DNA of 64,000 nucleotides. It comes from Bacillota bacterium. GTDB taxonomy: Bacteria > Bacillota > Clostridia > Lachnospirales > Lachnospiraceae. Of the stretch, positions 36,415 through 45,341 are shown piece by piece. The stretch is taken from assembly GCA_023386315.1 (NCBI GenBank), contig JAEWJZ010000010.1, positions 248,001 to 312,000 of the forward strand, in the 5' to 3' direction. The notes beneath the pieces are model-generated. The model had not been told where the DNA came from, searched no databases, and saw nothing but the letters and a program-made list of their open reading frames with translations. Within the stretch, counting starts at the first letter, position 1. Every line of letters starts with the position of its first letter. Position numbers and translations under genes: made by a program.

Positions 36415-38325
36415 TTATAAATTTTCCAGTTCTTCCAGCCATAAGCGGCTTACTGCATCACTGGGCATACGCAAATCTCCTCTTGGAGACACTGCAACAG
36501 ATCCTACCTTTGGTCCATCCGGCATACAGGAGCGTTTAAACTGCTGGCTGAAAAATCTTCTGTAAAACACCTTCAGCCACTTTAAAATGATCTCCGGCCC
36601 GTATTGCGTTTCAAAGGCTGAGACCGCCAACCGGTATACCTTTGAAGGACGGGTACCGAATCTTAAGATCTGATAGAGGAAGAAATCGTGAAGCTCATAT
36701 GGTCCCACAAGATCTTCTGTCTTCTGGGCAATCTCTCCATCCTTAGGAGGCAGCAGCTCCGGGCTTACAGGCGTATCCAGAACATCTAAGAGAACTTTCT
36801 TTAAAGCTTCCTCCTCACAGGTATCCGCATAGTAGCGGACTAAATGGCGGACCAAAGTCTTTGGAACCGATGAATTGACTCCATACATGGACATGTGATC
36901 ACCATTGTAGGTGGCCCAGCCCAGAGCCAGTTCAGACATATCTCCGGTACCGATGACGATACCCCCCAGACGGTTGGCAAGATCCATGAGAATCTGCGTC
37001 CGTTCCCTTGCCTGGGAATTTTCATAGGTGACATCGTGCTGCTCAGGATTATGGCCGATATCCCTGAAATGAACGGATACTGCCTCCCTGATATTTACTT
37101 CTGTTAATTCTGCCTCCAGCTTTTCCGTCAGAAGGCAGGCGTTCTGATAAGTACGGTCTGTGGTACCAAAACAGGGCATGGTCACCGCATGAATCTGATT
37201 TCTTGGAATTTCAAGCATATCAAATGCCCTGGCTGTAACCAAAAGAGCAAGAGTGGAATCAAGACCTCCTGAAATACCGATTACTGCATCCTTACAGCCA
37301 GTATGCGCCAGTCTCTTTTTTAACCCCATCGCCTGTATGGAAAGAATCTCCTCACATCTGCGGTTCCGCTCTGCCGCTCCATCCGGAACGAAAGGTCTTG
37401 GATCTATCCTTCTTTTTAAATCCAGCTCTTCCTGTTTCATGGAAAATGGAATCACCAGATAATGTTCTCTGTCAGGTGCCGGAAACGTGGTCATTCTTCT
37501 CCGGTCATGAATGAGACGTTCCAGATCCATATCACCGTAAACAGTCTCATTGCCGAAACGCTTTGATTCCGCAAGCAAAAGCCCGTTCTCAGCGATTAAG
37601 TTCTGCCCTCCGAATACCAGATCCTGGGTGGACTCACCTTCTCCTGCATTGGCATAAATATAGCCGCAGACCAGAGTAGCGGAATGTCCTGTAATCAGGC
37701 TTCTTCTGTAAAGGTCTTTTCCGGTCGTCTCGTCACTTGCAGAACAGTTTACTATGACGGTAGCTCCCGCAACTGCATGGCGGATGGAAGGCGGATTCGG
37801 AACCCAGGCATCCTCACAGATTTCCGTTCCGATTACAAGTCCGGGGATCTCTTTACAGGCAAAGAGCAGATCAGTTCCCATGGGAATCTCATATCCCTCC
37901 CAGGTTATCATGACTGGTTTTGTGTTTCCCGGCTCAAAATACCGCATTTCATAGAATTCAGAATAATTCGGCAGATTTGTCTTCGGAATAAGTCCAATCA
38001 CCCTGCCACTGTGCACTGCCGCAGCGGTATTGTAAAGCTTCCCGTCCCTCTCCCAGGGCAGTCCCACAAACACAAGTATATCACTGCCCTCTGTCTCTTT
38101 GGCAATCATCTTTAGCTCTTCTTTTGCACCGGCAAGCAGCGCATCCTGCCCGAATAAATCTCCGCAGGTATAGGCAGTGAGACAAAGCTCCGGGAACACC
38201 ATGATTTTTGTCTTTCTTTCCACACCTTCCCTGATGAGTCTCACAATATTCTCTCTGTTAAACCGGGGATCTGCAACTTTTACGTCGGGGGTCGCAGCCG
38301 CAACCCTGATATATCCATGTTTCAT
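36415..38325 (-). CDS. nadE: Glutamine-dependent NAD(+) synthetase
   Basis: Last step of NAD synthesis: amidates deamido-NAD using glutamine nitrogen. The 636-residue form has an N-terminal nitrilase-type amidase domain with the Glu (FPELCLTAY), Lys (PKTNLPNYSEFYE) and Cys (GTEICEDAWVP) triad, and a C-terminal synthetase domain with the PP-loop GISGGLDSTLALL and TGDMSELALGWATYNGDH. The ATG at 38325 overlaps the MATE stop (ATGA), with AGGAG ten bases upstream; the longer frame to 38436 overlaps the MATE gene and is rejected. Confidence 0.96.
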   Translation of the reverse strand: MKHGYIRVAAATPDVKVADPRFNRENIVRLIREGVERKTKIMVFPELCLTAYTCGDLFGQDALLAGAKEELKMIAKETEGSDILVFVGLPWERDGKLYNTAAAVHSGRVIGLIPKTNLPNYSEFYEMRYFEPGNTKPVMITWEGYEIPMGTDLLFACKEIPGLVIGTEICEDAWVPNPPSIRHAVAGATVIVNCSASDETTGKDLYRRSLITGHSATLVCGYIYANAGEGESTQDLVFGGQNLIAENGLLLAESKRFGNETVYGDMDLERLIHDRRRMTTFPAPDREHYLVIPFSMKQEELDLKRRIDPRPFVPDGAAERNRRCEEILSIQAMGLKKRLAHTGCKDAVIGISGGLDSTLALLVTARAFDMLEIPRNQIHAVTMPCFGTTDRTYQNACLLTEKLEAELTEVNIREAVSVHFRDIGHNPEQHDVTYENSQARERTQILMDLANRLGGIVIGTGDMSELALGWATYNGDHMSMYGVNSSVPKTLVRHLVRYYADTCEEEALKKVLLDVLDTPVSPELLPPKDGEIAQKTEDLVGPYELHDFFLYQILRFGTRPSKVYRLAVSAFETQYGPEIILKWLKVFYRRFFSQQFKRSCMPDGPKVGSVAVSPRGDLRMPSDAVSRLWLEELENL

Positions 38326-39701
38326 TGACTTTTTTCTCCTATCTGTTCTTCTTTCCCTTTTGGTATCCATTTTGCTTTCCATGCATAGATACAGTCCATT
38401 CCCATGGTAGTAAGCCATGTTATAGGATAACACCACATCACCGCTTCAAAACTGGGGAATAATGGTACCAGTAAATTAATATAAATCATTCGCAGAACAC
38501 ACATGTTTCCCACTCCGATCAGCATGGTGACCATGGTTCTGCCGCTTCCACGGATGCTTCCCATTAAGATCTGGTGTATGGCCATCGTCCAGTAAAACGG
38601 AAGCAGAATCAGCATGGAGATATATCCGTATGCAATTACGTCCTGATCAGGGGAAAATATTCTTAAAATGCGCTCCGCATTCAGATAAAGAATGACGGAA
38701 ATAAGAATGGTATAAATCATACTGATGACAAGCCCCTGAAAAACCCCCTGTTTCACCCGTCTGGTTTTTTGGGCTCCGATATTCTGCCCGGTAAATGTGG
38801 TTGCTGCCATGCAGAAGCTCTGAAGCGGAAGCATGGCAAAGCCGTCAATCTTGCTATAGGAACCAAATCCTGCCATGGCTGCTGCACCGAAGCTGTTGAC
38901 ATTCGCCTGAACGATTACGTTGGAAAGGGAAATAATCGACTGCTGTATGCCGCTTGGAATTCCGATTTTTAAAACGCGGGCCATCATGCGCCGGTCAATT
39001 TTTATTTTACTCAGTTCCAGACGGTAACTATCATCTGTATGAACCAGCGCCCTGACTGTGAGGAGTGCCGATACTCCCTGGGCTGCCACTGTTGCATATC
39101 CCACTCCTGCCGTTCCCATCTGAAAAACAACTACAAAGGCAAGATCAAGTACGATATTAATGACAGAGGAAATGCACAGAAATATGAGCGGACGTTTGGA
39201 GTCCCCCACAGCCCTGAGAACACCCGACCCCATATTATATACCAGATTAAACAAAGAACCGCAGAAAAAAATCCGCAGATATGCAGCAGAGGCCGGCATT
39301 ACCGATTGAGGTGTTCCCATTAAAACGAGTATGAGCGGGGATAAAAAAACGCCCAGCACGATCAGGATGAGTCCTCCCACGATGCTTAATGCCATGGTGG
39401 TGTGCACCGCCCAGTGCAGCTTCTGCTTTTCTCCGGCCCCGTAATACTGTGATATAATGACTCCGGCTCCGGTGCCAATCCCCATAAACATACCGATAAT
39501 TAAGTTAATCAGGGAATTACTGGAACCCACAGCTGCCAGTGCATCACTGCCGATAAAATTACCTACTACTACAGAGTCCACTGTATTATAAAGCTGCTGA
39601 AATAAGTTTCCAACCAGTAAAGGCAGAGAAAAAGCAAGAAGCTGTCTCCAGATTACGCCTTCTGTCATGATCACCTGAGTTGTATGCAGTTTTTTACTCA
39701 C
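38322..39701 (-). CDS. MATE family efflux transporter
   Basis: Twelve-helix Na+ or H+ antiporter of the NorM/DinF superfamily that exports cationic drugs or metabolites. The 459-residue protein has internal twofold symmetry, with LPLLVGNLFQQLYNTVDSVVVG in helix 1-2 (key residues LFQQLYNTVD) and the matching IPSGIQQSIISLSN in the second half. The start is GTG with AGGAGG seven bases upstream. Substrate unknown; coupling to nadE is probably only organisational. Confidence 0.93.
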   Translation of the reverse strand: MSKKLHTTQVIMTEGVIWRQLLAFSLPLLVGNLFQQLYNTVDSVVVGNFIGSDALAAVGSSNSLINLIIGMFMGIGTGAGVIISQYYGAGEKQKLHWAVHTTMALSIVGGLILIVLGVFLSPLILVLMGTPQSVMPASAAYLRIFFCGSLFNLVYNMGSGVLRAVGDSKRPLIFLCISSVINIVLDLAFVVVFQMGTAGVGYATVAAQGVSALLTVRALVHTDDSYRLELSKIKIDRRMMARVLKIGIPSGIQQSIISLSNVIVQANVNSFGAAAMAGFGSYSKIDGFAMLPLQSFCMAATTFTGQNIGAQKTRRVKQGVFQGLVISMIYTILISVILYLNAERILRIFSPDQDVIAYGYISMLILLPFYWTMAIHQILMGSIRGSGRTMVTMLIGVGNMCVLRMIYINLLVPLFPSFEAVMWCYPITWLTTMGMDCIYAWKAKWIPKGKEEQIGEKSQ

Positions 39702-39787
39702 AAATAAACCTCCTACTTTTTTCCAATCTCCCAATGAATATTAGTATACATCCTTTTTCGACAATTTGGAAGCCGGATAATTTAAGG

Positions 39788-39816
39788 TTTACTTTTTCAT
39801 GCTGATCGTGTAAAAT
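39788..39816 (+). promoter_or_regulatory. Predicted promoter of the Rrf2-family gene
   Basis: -35 TTTACT (39788-39793), 17-bp spacer, -10 TAAAAT (39811-39816). Confidence 0.58.
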
Positions 39817-39867
39817 ACTTTAATATCCTACTAAACAGATAAGAATAATCAGGGGGGATTTATTTTG

Positions 39868-40296
39868 ATGAAATTTTCTACCAAGGGACGTTATGCGCTC
39901 CGAATGATGATTGAGTTTGCCCTTCATCCAGGTGAATGCACGAAGATTAACCATGTTGCAGAGCGGCAGGACATATCTGATAAGTACTTAGAACAGATTG
40001 TTACGATTCTAAGCCGTGCCGGATACGTGAAAAGCCGGAGAGGCGCTCAGGGAGGCTATTATCTGACAAAAGACCCTTCCGAATATACGGCAGGCATGAT
40101 TCTGCGCCTTGCAGAAGGCAGTCTGGCCCCGGTATCCTGTATGGAAGAAGAAGTCAACTCCTGCAGCAGGGCCGATACATGTGCCAGCATGCTGGTCTTT
40201 AAGAAACTGGATCAGGCCATCTCCGATGTGGTAGATAACATCACTCTTGCCGATCTTGTAGAGGAGCAGAAGCGTCTGGAAGGAATAGAAGACTGA
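39868..40296 (+). CDS. Rrf2 family transcriptional regulator
   Basis: Dimeric winged-helix regulator related to IscR, CymR and NsrR. The 142-residue protein begins MKFSTKGRYALRMMI, has the recognition helix segment ISDKYLEQIVTILSRAGYV and the wing RRGAQGGYYL. Cysteines at 91, 99 and 105 sit where IscR binds its Fe-S cluster (spacing C-x7-C-x5-C), so cluster sensing is possible. A GGGGGG RBS precedes ATG 39868. Divergent from the MATE operon; no Fe-S assembly or cysteine genes follow, so the target is unknown. Confidence 0.92.
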   Translation: MKFSTKGRYALRMMIEFALHPGECTKINHVAERQDISDKYLEQIVTILSRAGYVKSRRGAQGGYYLTKDPSEYTAGMILRLAEGSLAPVSCMEEEVNSCSRADTCASMLVFKKLDQAISDVVDNITLADLVEEQKRLEGIED

Positions 40297-40314
40297 CAAA
40301 GCCTTATTGCCATA

Positions 40315-40359
40315 AAAAATCCGTTGGATTGCAGCCAAGCTGCAATCCAACGGATTTTT
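40315..40359. terminator. Bidirectional terminator
   Basis: A perfect 21-bp stem (40315-40335 with 40339-40359) with a 3-base loop, A5 on one side and T5 on the other, lies between the Rrf2 gene and the convergent small gene. Confidence 0.9.
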
Positions 40360-40370
40360 GAATTTATCTG

Positions 40371-40640
40371 TCAGATCCGGTCCGCTATTTCCTCAAACAG
40401 GCGGGCCTTGTCACGAAAATAATCTCTTGAAAATCCATCAGCCTCCTGTAAAGCTTCTTCCAGTGTCTTCGACTGAAGCTCTACGGATACCGCTTCAATT
40501 CCTGCCTCAATCACCAGTGTAAAAGCACCGTCTCCGTGTGTCTGTATCTGCAGGCTGATATAGTGGTGTTCTGCTTCAATACTCTTTCTGGCTACTGCAC
40601 CCATCTCCCCAAACAGGACCCACGTATTCTCATATTCCAT
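40371..40640 (-). CDS. Hypothetical protein, 89 residues
   Basis: Not recognised. The protein is acidic and alternates beta (HYISLQIQTHGDGAFTLVIEAG) and helix; a C-terminal amphipathic helix has LEEALQEADGFSRDYFRDKA. RBS AAAGGGG lies eight bases before the ATG. It stands alone between nrdD and a strong terminator on the same strand; it could be read through from nrdD. The RBS, terminator and codon pattern support a real gene. Confidence 0.7.
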   Translation of the reverse strand: MEYENTWVLFGEMGAVARKSIEAEHHYISLQIQTHGDGAFTLVIEAGIEAVSVELQSKTLEEALQEADGFSRDYFRDKARLFEEIADRI

Positions 40641-40751
40641 CTGCTATGCCCCTTTCTGTCTGAAACATCAAAAGATTCTGTACCATTATAGCACAGAATC
40701 TTCTGACTGACTACCATATATTGGCGTATGTATCGTAGACGGGACACAAAA

Positions 40752-43118
40752 TCAGCATGGAGTGCTTTCTGCAAATTTACGGATATCAGAAGCATTGGTG
40801 ATCTTCTGAATCAGTCCGTCTTTCACCACTACAAGAGTGGGGGCCTGCATAATTCCCAGCTTGTCAGCCAGCTCTGCATTCTCTTCTGCATCTACTGTTT
40901 CATAATCTACATTCTTAAGGAACTGCTTTGCCAGCCTGCAGTTGGGGCAGGTCTTTGTGGTAAACAGATAAGCACCTGACGGCATCTCCGGCTTCTTGTC
41001 CGTTCCCTTTTCTGCCTTCTGCTCCTGAGCAGCGTTTTTTAAAACAGAGCCTGAGATATTGTAGGTAGTACGGTTTTTGTACTCCTGCGTCTTTCCTTCA
41101 TTCCAGTTTTGTACCGGGCGGTAATAGCCGGTAATACGGCTGTAAACCTCAGCTTTCTTTCCGCACACCGGGCATACACTGTGCTCTCCTGCCAGATATC
41201 CATGCTCTGCGCAGATAGAATAGGTTGGAGACAGGGTGTAGTAAGGCAGCTTATAATGATCGGCAATGGTTTTAACCAGCTTTGCTGCTGCTGCCCAGTC
41301 AGGCAGCTTCTCACCAAGGAATGCATGAAATACAGTTCCGGAGGTATAAAGTGTCTGAAGCTCATCCTGAATGTCCAGGGCATCAAAAATATCGGCCGTG
41401 TAATCCACCGGAAGATGGGAACTGTTGGTATAATAAGGGGTATCTCCCTCATGGCCGGCTGTTTTAATGTCCGGATAATACTTCCTGTCATGCTTGGCCA
41501 GACGATAGGTTGTGGATTCTGCCGGAGTCGCTTCCAGATTGTAAAGATCTCCGTACAACTCCTGATAATCGGAAAGCCGTTCCCTCATATGATTTAAAAC
41601 GGTTTTTGTAAACTGCTGTGTCTTTGTATCAGTCAAATCTTTCCCCAGCCATTTTGCATTTAAACCAACCTCATTCATGCCGATCAGTCCAATGGTGGAA
41701 AAGTGATTTTCAAAGCTTCCAAGATAACGCTTTGTATAAGGATAAAGCCCCTGGTCCAAAAGCTTTGTAATAACCTCTCTCTTGGTCCTTAAGGATCTGG
41801 CTGACAAATCCATCATGCGGTTAAGACGCTTGTAAAAATCCGCTTCATCTTTTGCCAGATAAGCAATTCTCGGCATATTAATGGTTACCACGCCAACAGA
41901 CCCTGTACTCTCTCCTGACCCGAAGAAACCTCCGGTCTTTCTTCTTAACTCTCTTAAATCCAGTCTGAGACGGCAGCACATGCTTCTTACATCGCTGGGC
42001 TCCATATCGCTGTTGATATAATTGGAAAAATAAGGAGTTCCGTATTTGGAGGTCATTTCAAACAGCAGGCGGTTGTTCTCTGTATCACTCCAGTCAAAAT
42101 CTTTGGTTATGGAATAGGTAGGGATTGGATACTGAAATCCTCTTCCGTTGGCATCTCCCTCAATCATAGTTTCAATAAATGCCTTATTGACCATGTCCAT
42201 CTCTTTTTTGCAGTCTTTATATTTGAAAGCCATCTCTTTTCCGCCTACAATGGCATTCAGCTCTGCCATATCAGACGGAACAGTCCAGTCCAGGGTGATA
42301 TTGGAAAATGGTGCCTGGGTGCCCCAGCGGCTGGGAGTGTTCACACCATAAATAAAGGATTCGATGCACTTTTTCACTTCCGGATAGGATAACCGGTCAC
42401 TCTTTACAAAAGGTGCCAGATAGGTGTCAAAAGATGAAAATGCCTGGGCGCCCGCCCATTCATTCTGCATAATTCCAAGGAAGTTAACCATCTGGTTGCA
42501 GAGTACAGATAAATGCTTGGCCGGAGAAGAGGTAATCTTTCCCGGAATTCCTCCCAGCCCCTCTAAAAGCAGTTGTTTTAACGACCAGCCTGCGCAGTAG
42601 CCGGTAAGCATGGACAAATCATGGATATGAATATCCGCATTCCTGTGTGCCTCTGCTATCTCGTGATCATAGATCTCTGACAGCCAGTAATTCGCCGTAA
42701 CTGCACCGGAATTGCTTAAGATCAGTCCTCCTACGGAATAAGTCACCGTTGAGTTCTCTTTTACACGCCAGTCCTCAACCTTAACATAACTGTTCACCAC
42801 ATCTTTATAATCCAGGATGGTGTTTTTCATATTCCGTATCTTTTCCCGCTGTTTTCTATATAATATGTAGGCCTTGGCTACATCCGTATATCCCGCGTGC
42901 TCCAGCACATGCTCCACACTGTCCTGGATCTGTTCTACAGTTATCTTACCTTCATTCATTTTCTCCTGGAAATCTGCCGTCACCCGCAGAGACAGAAGCT
43001 CTAAAATTTCGTTGTTATACTCCTTTCCGGTTGCCTTAAATGCTTTCTTAATGGCTTCCGTGATCTTCCCCAAGCTAAACTCAGCTTCTTCCCCATCTCT
43101 TTTCACTACCTGGATCAT
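40752..43118 (-). CDS. nrdD: Anaerobic ribonucleoside-triphosphate reductase with fused redoxin domain
   Basis: Class III glycyl-radical RNR that makes dNTPs without oxygen. The 788-residue protein has an N-terminal ATP-cone (VVKRDGEEAEFSLGKITEAI), the catalytic barrel with MCCRLRLD and VGVVTINMPRIAYL, a metal site C636-x2-H639 and C649-x2-C652, and the radical glycine at about 664 (RITGYY). After a Lys/Glu linker come about 75 extra residues (from about 715) with YLFTTKTCPNCRLAKQFL and APTLVVV, a thioredoxin/glutaredoxin-like fold with a CPNC active site. No nrdG activase gene is adjacent. This points to the redoxin-dependent rather than formate-dependent subclass. Confidence 0.95.
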   Translation of the reverse strand: MIQVVKRDGEEAEFSLGKITEAIKKAFKATGKEYNNEILELLSLRVTADFQEKMNEGKITVEQIQDSVEHVLEHAGYTDVAKAYILYRKQREKIRNMKNTILDYKDVVNSYVKVEDWRVKENSTVTYSVGGLILSNSGAVTANYWLSEIYDHEIAEAHRNADIHIHDLSMLTGYCAGWSLKQLLLEGLGGIPGKITSSPAKHLSVLCNQMVNFLGIMQNEWAGAQAFSSFDTYLAPFVKSDRLSYPEVKKCIESFIYGVNTPSRWGTQAPFSNITLDWTVPSDMAELNAIVGGKEMAFKYKDCKKEMDMVNKAFIETMIEGDANGRGFQYPIPTYSITKDFDWSDTENNRLLFEMTSKYGTPYFSNYINSDMEPSDVRSMCCRLRLDLRELRRKTGGFFGSGESTGSVGVVTINMPRIAYLAKDEADFYKRLNRMMDLSARSLRTKREVITKLLDQGLYPYTKRYLGSFENHFSTIGLIGMNEVGLNAKWLGKDLTDTKTQQFTKTVLNHMRERLSDYQELYGDLYNLEATPAESTTYRLAKHDRKYYPDIKTAGHEGDTPYYTNSSHLPVDYTADIFDALDIQDELQTLYTSGTVFHAFLGEKLPDWAAAAKLVKTIADHYKLPYYTLSPTYSICAEHGYLAGEHSVCPVCGKKAEVYSRITGYYRPVQNWNEGKTQEYKNRTTYNISGSVLKNAAQEQKAEKGTDKKPEMPSGAYLFTTKTCPNCRLAKQFLKNVDYETVDAEENAELADKLGIMQAPTLVVVKDGLIQKITNASDIRKFAESTPC

Positions 43119-43173
43119 CTAACCTTTACTCCTTTCACAAAAACCGTCACGACTTTTTTTAGCATACAAACGT

Positions 43174-43202
43174 ATTATAGCAGAAGAAAAAAGAAAACAC
43201 AA
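43174..43202 (-). promoter_or_regulatory. Predicted nrdD promoter, -35 within the hflX terminator stem
   Basis: -35 TTGTGT (43202-43197), 17-bp spacer, -10 TATAAT (43179-43174). The -35 is inside the hairpin downstream of hflX. Confidence 0.6.
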
Positions 43203-43244
43203 TATGTGGATTTTGTTTATTTCAAAATCTACATATTGTGTTTT
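43194..43244 (-). terminator. hflX terminator hairpin, possible paired NrdR boxes
   Basis: A 22-bp stem with one G-T pair (43194-43215 with 43223-43244, 7-base loop) starts 3 bp after the hflX stop and is followed by a T-rich tract. Each arm carries ACACAATAT, the first nine bases of the NrdR box pattern ACACWATATATWGTGT, and each matches it at 12 of 16 positions. Confidence 0.7.
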
Positions 43245-43246
43245 TG

Positions 43247-44518
43247 TCATTCGTCAAAAAAGTCCTGGCTGCCTGCCAGACCTGCAAATAATTCTGCCGG
43301 TACATAAGCATTCACCAGTATTCCGTCTTCCTGATATTCTTCTTTTAAAAGCTGGCCGTATTTACGGATCTGCTGTATCTTTCCAGCGTCTTTATAGGAA
43401 TAAACCTTCTCTAAAAAAATCCTTCTGCTTCTCAATATAGATTCAATCAGATTTTCCAGTTCATCTATCCCTTCTCCTGTACGCGCAGAGATCCTGACCT
43501 GATAATCCGATGAGATGTCCTTAAGGGTGGTATCCGGCCTTAAAGCATCGATTTTATTAAACACGGTAACCATGACCTTATCCGTTACACCCAGCTCCCG
43601 CAGCGTCTCATATACCACATGCATCTGGATTTCCATCTGGGGATTGGAGCAGTCCACTACATGAAGAATAATATCACTGTATTTGGCCTCTTCTAACGTG
43701 CTTTTAAATGCTTCAATCAGATGATGGGGCAGTTTTCTTATAAAACCAACCGTATCGGTTAAAAGAATCTGCTGGCCGCCCGGCAGGCTTAAGTTCCTTG
43801 TTGTGGGATCCAGTGTTGCAAACAGTTTGTCCTCTGCCAGTATTCCGGCACCGGTTAACCGGTTTAACAGAGTGGATTTACCCGCATTGGTATAGCCGAC
43901 TATGGCAGCCACAGGCATGTGATTTTTATCCCTCTGCTGTCTTGCCACCTCTCTGTGGCGCTTTACATCCTCTAAATCCGCTTTCAGAACACTGATCCGG
44001 TCATGAATCAGCCTTCGGTCTATCTCCAGCTTTTTCTCGCCAGGTCCTCTGGTTCCGATTCCTCCTCCAAGTCTGGATAACGAGCTTCTTAAGCCTACCA
44101 GCCTTGCGGAACGGTATCTTAACTGAGCAAGCTCCACCTGGATCTTTCCTTCTCTGGTGGTAGCCCTTGCAGCAAATATATCCAGAATGACCATGGTCCG
44201 GTCCATCACCTTTATCTGCAGGGCATCCTCTAAATTACGCATCTGGGCCGGTGAAAGCTCATCATCACAGACCACTCCCGTTGCGCCAAGTTCATAGATC
44301 CTTTCCCGGATCTCTTCAATCTTACCTTTTCCAAGATAAGTTCCCGGATGAATCCTCTCCCGGTTCTGAATGACCTTATCCACAGTAACTGCACCCGCTG
44401 TCTTAACCAGCTCTTCCAGCTCATCTAAGGATGCACTCACGTCTGTGCCGTCTCCCGTACTTACTGCTGTTAAAATAACCTTTTCTTCTATCTCTTTTAG
44501 CTCTATCAGTTCTGCCAT
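43247..44518 (-). CDS. hflX: Ribosome-associated GTPase HflX
   Basis: GTPase that binds the 50S subunit and splits stalled or heat-damaged ribosomes. The 423-residue protein has the N-terminal HflX domain (HPGTYLGKGKIEEI, VCDDELSPAQMRNLE), the glycine-rich linker GGGIGTRGPGEKKLE, and the G domain with VGYTNAGKSTLLN, DTVGFIRKLP and FNKID. RBS GGAG. Downstream of the TPR lipoprotein in the scpA-scpB-dut operon direction. Confidence 0.97.
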   Translation of the reverse strand: MAELIELKEIEEKVILTAVSTGDGTDVSASLDELEELVKTAGAVTVDKVIQNRERIHPGTYLGKGKIEEIRERIYELGATGVVCDDELSPAQMRNLEDALQIKVMDRTMVILDIFAARATTREGKIQVELAQLRYRSARLVGLRSSLSRLGGGIGTRGPGEKKLEIDRRLIHDRISVLKADLEDVKRHREVARQQRDKNHMPVAAIVGYTNAGKSTLLNRLTGAGILAEDKLFATLDPTTRNLSLPGGQQILLTDTVGFIRKLPHHLIEAFKSTLEEAKYSDIILHVVDCSNPQMEIQMHVVYETLRELGVTDKVMVTVFNKIDALRPDTTLKDISSDYQVRISARTGEGIDELENLIESILRSRRIFLEKVYSYKDAGKIQQIRKYGQLLKEEYQEDGILVNAYVPAELFAGLAGSQDFFDE

Positions 44519-44530
44519 TCCCTCTCCAAC

Positions 44531-45307
44531 CTATCTTGACTCCAAAAATGTAATTTCCCGTTGTGCTTCCTCATCCGGTCCATGTACAGAAACATATTGC
44601 TCCATGGTATCCAGAGCCTTCTTAAACTCTCCCTTACGCTCATAAACAACAGCAGTGTTAAACAACAGCTCCGGTACTTTTGACGCTTCCGGTGCTGCCA
44701 GGCCCTTTTGAAATGCCTCCAGCGCTCCATCCCAGTCCTTTTCTGCCATCCTGCATAATCCCATTCGGTTGTAGATCATGGGGCCTGCCTCTCCTGCGGC
44801 GGCTGCACCTTCATAGAGAGTCATTGCATCCGATGGAGATCCCGCCTTTTCCATAGCTGCACCTGCTGCCATAAGAGCATTCATTCTTCCAGGCGCTGTG
44901 CTGTCCGGATCAAGTTCACTGCTCCGGTTGTAATCAGCTATGGCACCGTCATTATCTCCCGCACCGGCTTTTGAAGCACTCCTCATATTCAGATATTCCG
45001 GTTTTTCGCCATCAATCTTGATTAAAATATCATAGGTTCCCACAGCTGCCTGGTAATCACCGGAAAGATACTCCGCTTCTGCTCTGTATTTTAATACATC
45101 CATATCGAATTTTCCTACCAGACCCTTTTTCACATCAATGGCCCGGTTAAATGACGAAATGGCGTCCTTGTAGTTTCCCTCCTCAAGGGCCTTAATTCCA
45201 TCATCCCGGTAAGTGTACCGATTTTCTTTTTTACCGCAGCCAGCCGTCACTGTAAGAATCAGAATAAGAACAATTAAAAGCGTTCCATATCCGGTTTTTC
45301 TTTTCAT
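44531..45307 (-). CDS. TPR-repeat lipoprotein
   Basis: The 258-residue form starts MKRKTGYGTLLIVLILIL, a lipoprotein signal ending in the lipobox TAGC at residues about 20-23, so it is anchored outside the membrane. It then has about five tetratricopeptide-like repeats (for example ALEEGNYKDAISSFNRAI and EKDWDGALEAFQKGL). Protein scaffold or assembly factor; partner unknown. ATG 45307 has GGAG eight bases upstream; the frame to 45382 would overlap dut and lacks a signal at its start. Confidence 0.88.
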   Translation of the reverse strand: MKRKTGYGTLLIVLILILTVTAGCGKKENRYTYRDDGIKALEEGNYKDAISSFNRAIDVKKGLVGKFDMDVLKYRAEAEYLSGDYQAAVGTYDILIKIDGEKPEYLNMRSASKAGAGDNDGAIADYNRSSELDPDSTAPGRMNALMAAGAAMEKAGSPSDAMTLYEGAAAAGEAGPMIYNRMGLCRMAEKDWDGALEAFQKGLAAPEASKVPELLFNTAVVYERKGEFKKALDTMEQYVSVHGPDEEAQREITFLESR

Positions 45308-45341
45308 GTTAATATCTCCAACTTTAACAATTCTATAAATG

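Noticed and set aside
38326-38436. N-terminal extension of NadE
   Set aside because: It lies inside the MATE gene in another frame; ATGA coupling at 38325 is far more likely.
41109-41597. Open frames on both strands within nrdD
   Set aside because: They are alternative-frame shadows of a highly conserved enzyme, lacking RBS or family features.
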